DNA of 64,000 bases from Streptomyces roseicoloratus (GTDB lineage Bacteria > Actinomycetota > Actinomycetes > Streptomycetales > Streptomycetaceae). The translations under genes were made by a program, and so were the position numbers. The notes under the pieces were generated by a model. That model saw only the letters and a program-made list of their open reading frames with translations. It did no database searches and had not been told where the DNA came from. The stretch covers positions 61,293 to 125,292 of the forward strand of contig NZ_SDOY01000173.1 in NCBI RefSeq assembly GCF_004117935.1, given 5' to 3'. Positions 60,906 through 64,000 of the stretch are shown in pieces. The first letter of the stretch is position 1; the number at the start of each line of letters is the position of its first letter.

Positions 60906-62144
60906 ATGACCACGGGGGAGACGGCTCCCGATCCGCGGGGAGCACGTAACCCGGCCGAGTTCGTCGCGCGGCTCCAGGAGCTGAAGAACCGGTCCGGACT
61001 CACCTTTCGCGAACTGACCGCCCGCGCCGCCGCCCACGGCGACGTCCTGCCCCGCTCGACCGTCGCGAACATGCTCGCCCGCACCACCCTCCCGCGCCCG
61101 GAACTCCTCACCGCCTTCGTCCGCGCGTGCGGCGTGGACCCGGCCGCGGAGGCGGACTGGCAGGCGGTACGGAAGGAGCTCGCGGAACCCGCGACGCACG
61201 GCGCGGAGGCGGCGGGTGGGCCGTCCGGAGCGGCGGAGGCGGCCGGCGGGCGGCCGGCGGACGGGGCGGAGGGGGCGTGCGGAGCGGCGGACGGCGCCGA
61301 GGGGACGCCCGGGGAGCGGGAAGCCCCGGAGGCCACGGGGCCGCTCGCCGAGGCGGACGCCGCGGACCCCGCGGGCGGCGCGGAGGCTCTCGTCTGGCCC
61401 GGAGCCGAGCTCGCGGCCGAGGCCGGGGAGGCGGCGGAGCCTCCGACGGGCGGGGACGCCGGCCCGGCGCCGGACCCGCGGATCCGGCTGCGCCGTACCC
61501 TCGTCGGCGCGGTCGGCGTGGCCGCACTCGTCCTCGCCGCCGTCAGCGTCGTCGCCTTCGTCCGCGAGGACGATCCCGCGCACGGCCGAGGGCAGGAACG
61601 GACCGGGGCCCCGGCCTCGGCCACCACCCCCGACCCGGCCCCGGCCACCACCCCCGGCCCGACCCGGGTCCCGCCCCCGGTGCTCACCGCGCCCGCCGAG
61701 GGCCCGGTCCACATCCGGGTCGTCGGCTCCGGACTCTGTCTGGGCGAGCGGCGCGGCAGCGGCAGCGGCCGGATCCACCAGCGCGACTGCGCCGGCGCCG
61801 ACGTGCCCCGCTACGCGCTGAAACGTCTCCCCAGAGACGAGTGGAGGATCGTCTCGGACCACCCTGACTACGGCCCCGGCTGCTCCGGCATACCCTCCGG
61901 CGGCCGGATACCCGACGCCGCCTTCGAGGACTCCGAGTGCGGCGACCCCGGCCGCGTCGAACGCTTCACCCTGGAGCCGTACGGCAGCCCGGTCCGCGGC
62001 TACCGCATCGTGCCGGCCGGTTCCGCGACCTCCGGCGGTTGCGTCACGGTCACCGGCGACCGTACGGCCGCGTGGTCCCGCCTGGCCCAGGCGCCGTGCG
62101 CGGCGGACGCGGCGGGGCAGCTGTTCTCGTTCGACCGCCGCTGA
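60906..62144 (+). CDS. Transmembrane protein with N-terminal HTH and extracytoplasmic trefoil-like domain
   Basis: 412 residues from ATG 60906 with AGGGGAG upstream. Residues ~15-75 are an XRE-type helix-turn-helix (FVARLQELKNRSGLTFRELT, RSTVANMLARTTLPRPELL). A long Ala/Gly/Glu-rich linker leads to one membrane helix at ~195-217 (TLVGAVGVAALVLAAVSVVAFV). The outer part, after a Pro/Thr linker, is about 145 residues with several Cys (GLCLGERR, CSGIPSGG, ECGDPGR, GGCVTV, APCAADA), like a ricin/trefoil domain. This layout suggests a one-protein signal system from outside to DNA. No partner gene adjoins it. Confidence 0.85.
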   Translation: MTTGETAPDPRGARNPAEFVARLQELKNRSGLTFRELTARAAAHGDVLPRSTVANMLARTTLPRPELLTAFVRACGVDPAAEADWQAVRKELAEPATHGAEAAGGPSGAAEAAGGRPADGAEGACGAADGAEGTPGEREAPEATGPLAEADAADPAGGAEALVWPGAELAAEAGEAAEPPTGGDAGPAPDPRIRLRRTLVGAVGVAALVLAAVSVVAFVREDDPAHGRGQERTGAPASATTPDPAPATTPGPTRVPPPVLTAPAEGPVHIRVVGSGLCLGERRGSGSGRIHQRDCAGADVPRYALKRLPRDEWRIVSDHPDYGPGCSGIPSGGRIPDAAFEDSECGDPGRVERFTLEPYGSPVRGYRIVPAGSATSGGCVTVTGDRTAAWSRLAQAPCAADAAGQLFSFDRR

Positions 62145-62196
62145 GGGCGTGAGGCGTGGGGAGTGGGAGGAGTGGGAGGGGCGTGAGGGACGGGGG

Positions 62197-62895
62197 TCAG
62201 GGGCCGACGGCGGCCCAGAAGTGGTCGGTGATCCCGTCGAGGTACGTCCGGCCCGCGTCGCCCGTCGCACCCGAGGCGCCCCAGCTGCTCGTGGCGGCCA
62301 TCCGGGCGTGGTAGTCGGCGTGCAGGCGCTGCAGCGCCTCCTCGACGGCCGGCCGGGACAGCGGCACCAGCTTCACGACCGGCTTCACGTACGCCTGCCA
62401 GCGCGTGGTGGCGGCGTCCCGGAGCAGCTCCGCCAGCTTCCCGTCGCCGCCGGTCGCGACGAGCAGGGCGCGCGGGTCCAGGCCGAGCGTCGCGGCGAGC
62501 GCGGCGGTCTGCCGCTCGTTGCCGCGCCAGGTGCCGGACTCCTCCATGCGCAGGTACGCGGCCGGGTCCAGGCCCACCCGGCGGGCGAGGTCCTCGGGGG
62601 CGAGGCCGCGGGCGATCCGGTGCTCGCGGAGGGTCGTCGCGGCGACGAGGAGTTCGACGGGCGAGCACCACAGCACGCCGGAGAGGGCGGTGAGCTCCTG
62701 CGAGGTGGGCGCGGCGCGTCCGCGCTCCCAGGCGACGACGGTCTCCGGGGCGACGTGCAGGCCGTACTGGGCGCGGAGCCCGTAGGCGACGTGCTCGGGG
62801 GCCATGCCGAGCCCTTCGCGCAGACGGCGCGCGGCGAGGGCGTTGAAGGGCGGGGAGGGTTGGTGCACCCGGCCACGGTAGGAGTGCGGGGTCAC
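62197..62895 (-). CDS. XRE-family DNA-binding protein with two HTH units
   Basis: 232 residues from GTG 62895; a GTG at 62862 region (VHQPSPPFNALAARRLREGL) is an alternative. The first HTH is visible in FNALAARRLREGLGMAPEHVAYGL ... PETVVAWERGRAAPTSQEL, and the second in LREHRIARGLAPEDLARRVGLD ... ERQTAALAATLG. The C-terminal ~80 residues are helical without recognised motif (KPVVKLVPLSRPAVEEALQRL). Convergent with the HTH-membrane protein. Function unknown. Confidence 0.8.
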   Translation of the reverse strand: MTPHSYRGRVHQPSPPFNALAARRLREGLGMAPEHVAYGLRAQYGLHVAPETVVAWERGRAAPTSQELTALSGVLWCSPVELLVAATTLREHRIARGLAPEDLARRVGLDPAAYLRMEESGTWRGNERQTAALAATLGLDPRALLVATGGDGKLAELLRDAATTRWQAYVKPVVKLVPLSRPAVEEALQRLHADYHARMAATSSWGASGATGDAGRTYLDGITDHFWAAVGP

Positions 62896-63005
62896 CCCTG
62901 GCTACGGTGCGTTCACCCAACGCCGCAGGTCGTAGGAACATGGGAACCGCCCGGTAACCGCCTGCGGCCTGCCCGGCAAGGGCCGGCCGGGCCCGGGACA
63001 CCGCC

Positions 63006-63713
63006 TCAGGCCCGGGGCGGGCGGCCGGTCGCGTCGAGCCAGCGGTACTGGAGCTCCGGGCGGCCGATCTGTCCGTACTGCGGGGCACGGGCCGCCCGGC
63101 CCGCCGTCACCAGGTGCTCCAGATAGCGGCGGGCGGTGATGCGCGAGATGCCGACCGCCGCGCCCGCCTCCGCCGCCGTGAGTCCCTCGGGCGCGGCCCG
63201 AAGCGACCGGGTCACCGCCTCCAGGGTGGGTCCGCTCAGGCCCTTCGGCAGGGCCGCCGGCTGCGGCGCGCGCAGCGTCGCGAGCGCCCGGTCCACCTCG
63301 TCCTGGCCCGACGCCTCACCGGCCGCCGCGCGGAACTCCGCGTACCGGACCAGCCGGTCCCGCAGGGTCGCGAAGGCGAAGGGCTTGAGCACGTACTGGA
63401 CGACGCCGAGCGACACGCCCTCCCGCACGATCGCCAGGTCCCGCGCCGAGGTCACCGCGATGACGTCCGCCGCGTGACCGCCGGCCCGCAGCGCCCGCAG
63501 CAGCTGGAGGCCGTGCCCGTCCGGCAGATAGAGGTCGAGCAGCAGCAGGTCCACCGGCGTCCGGTCGAGCATCCGCACCGCCTCCGCGCGCGAGTGCGCC
63601 ACCCCGACCACGGTGAAGCCGGGCACCCGCCCCGCGTACAGGGCGTGCGCGTCGGCGGCGACGGGGTCGTCCTCGACCACGAGCACCCGGATGTCACGGT
63701 CCGCCGTCCTCAT
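63006..63713 (-). CDS. DcuR/CitB-type response regulator
   Basis: 235 residues. Receiver with D15/D16-type acidic pair (LVVEDD), phospho-acceptor D60 (LLLLDLYLPDGHG), Thr/Ser in VIAVTSARD and Lys in VQYVLKPF. A C-terminal HTH of the CitB/DcuR type follows (APEGLTAAEAGAAVGISRITARRYLEHLV). These systems usually control C4-dicarboxylate or citrate use. Its ATG overlaps the kinase stop (ATGA). Confidence 0.92.
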   Translation of the reverse strand: MRTADRDIRVLVVEDDPVAADAHALYAGRVPGFTVVGVAHSRAEAVRMLDRTPVDLLLLDLYLPDGHGLQLLRALRAGGHAADVIAVTSARDLAIVREGVSLGVVQYVLKPFAFATLRDRLVRYAEFRAAAGEASGQDEVDRALATLRAPQPAALPKGLSGPTLEAVTRSLRAAPEGLTAAEAGAAVGISRITARRYLEHLVTAGRAARAPQYGQIGRPELQYRWLDATGRPPRA

Positions 63714-64000
63714 GCCCGCACCTCCGCCCGAGCCACGGCACCGGTCCCGGCGTCGCCGCCGACGTCCGTGCCGGCCAGCGGCACCCGTACGGTGAACTCC
63801 GCGCCGCCCAGCGCCGATCGGTTTACCGCCAGGGTGCCGGACGCGCGGGTGACGGCCTGCTGGACCAGGGCCAGGCCGAGGCCCCGGCCGGGGCCCCGCG
63901 TCGACCAGCCCCGGTCGAGCACGGCGTCCCGGTCCTCGGGCCGGACGCCGGGCCCGCTGTCGCCGACCCGGAGCAGCAGCTCCCCGCCCTCGGCCAGCGC
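63710..64000 (-). CDS. CitA/DcuS-type sensor histidine kinase, C-terminal end (runs off right edge)
   Basis: Only the last ~96 residues are visible, with no start in the window. The HATPase end shows GDSGPGVRPEDRDAVL, the G-box RGPGRGLGLALVQQAV and the terminal strand GAEFTVRVPL. It is coupled to the response regulator by a four-base overlap. The sensor and membrane parts lie beyond 64000. Confidence 0.9.
   Translation of the reverse strand, partial: ALAEGGELLLRVGDSGPGVRPEDRDAVLDRGWSTRGPGRGLGLALVQQAVTRASGTLAVNRSALGGAEFTVRVPLAGTDVGGDAGTGAVARAEVRA

Overview
This window is chromosomal DNA of very high G+C content from a Streptomyces (or close relative). The evidence is the strong third-position G/C bias, many GTG starts, GC-rich hairpin terminators, and marker genes of the genus: the hyphal coiled-coil proteins FilP and Scy, the actinobacterial mismatch endonuclease NucS, a CslA/GlxA glycan cluster and the Streptomyces-type isobutyryl-CoA mutase. 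From memory, most of the gene order matches the S. coelicolor stretch around SCO5376-SCO5428. That comparison was not computed here.

Layout. 1-2060: N-terminal half of a Tn3-family transposase running off the left edge, plus a doubtful small reading frame. 2200-6160: the family 18 chitinase ChiC with its paired direct-repeat promoter, and the adjacent two-component system ChiR/ChiS. 6300-9812: membrane protein, cobalamin adenosyltransferase, and an ABC-2 efflux pump with a divergent TetR regulator sharing an inverted-repeat operator. 10032-17539: 3-hydroxybutyryl-CoA dehydrogenase, an unusual STAS protein, a large membrane-anchored P-loop protein, NucS and small conserved genes. 17625-21638: two tandem paralogous ABC-2 modules. 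21784-26988: filP and scy, the cytoskeletal and polarity proteins. 27162-30734: methylmalonyl-CoA epimerase, thiolase, MeaB and a MarR regulator. 30815-33652: three overlapping AIM24-family genes, then a DUF3817 membrane protein and a thiamine-binding-type protein. 33662-45968: a more accessory-looking stretch with a GntR regulator and twin palindromes, a methyltransferase, a truncated Rhs toxin with its tip and immunity gene, two divergent MarR genes, the cslA-glxA-cslZ glycan cluster, and an ArsR-type regulator divergent from an MFS pump. 45978-49538: MarR, DUF3817, icmA behind a perfect palindrome, and TetR. 49850-54134: a thioredoxin-TPR protein and a three-gene envelope operon of unknown function (DUF6230, DUF6114, secreted Pro/Thr-rich protein). 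54402-60640: the central-carbon cluster pyk, ackA-pta and pfkA. 60906-64000: a transmembrane HTH sensor-like protein, an XRE regulator and a DcuR/CitB-type two-component system cut by the right edge.

How the genes work together. Adenosyltransferase, MeaB, epimerase, thiolase, hydroxybutyryl-CoA dehydrogenase and IcmA form a dispersed C4/branched acyl-CoA module that would feed methylmalonyl-CoA and butyryl-CoA pools through adenosylcobalamin. Pyk, Pta-AckA and Pfk sit at the control points of glycolysis and acetate overflow. Scy/FilP and CslA/GlxA/CslZ all act at the growing hyphal tip and lie close together here. The three-gene envelope operon, the Rhs remnant and the STAS/P-loop pair are the least explained parts.
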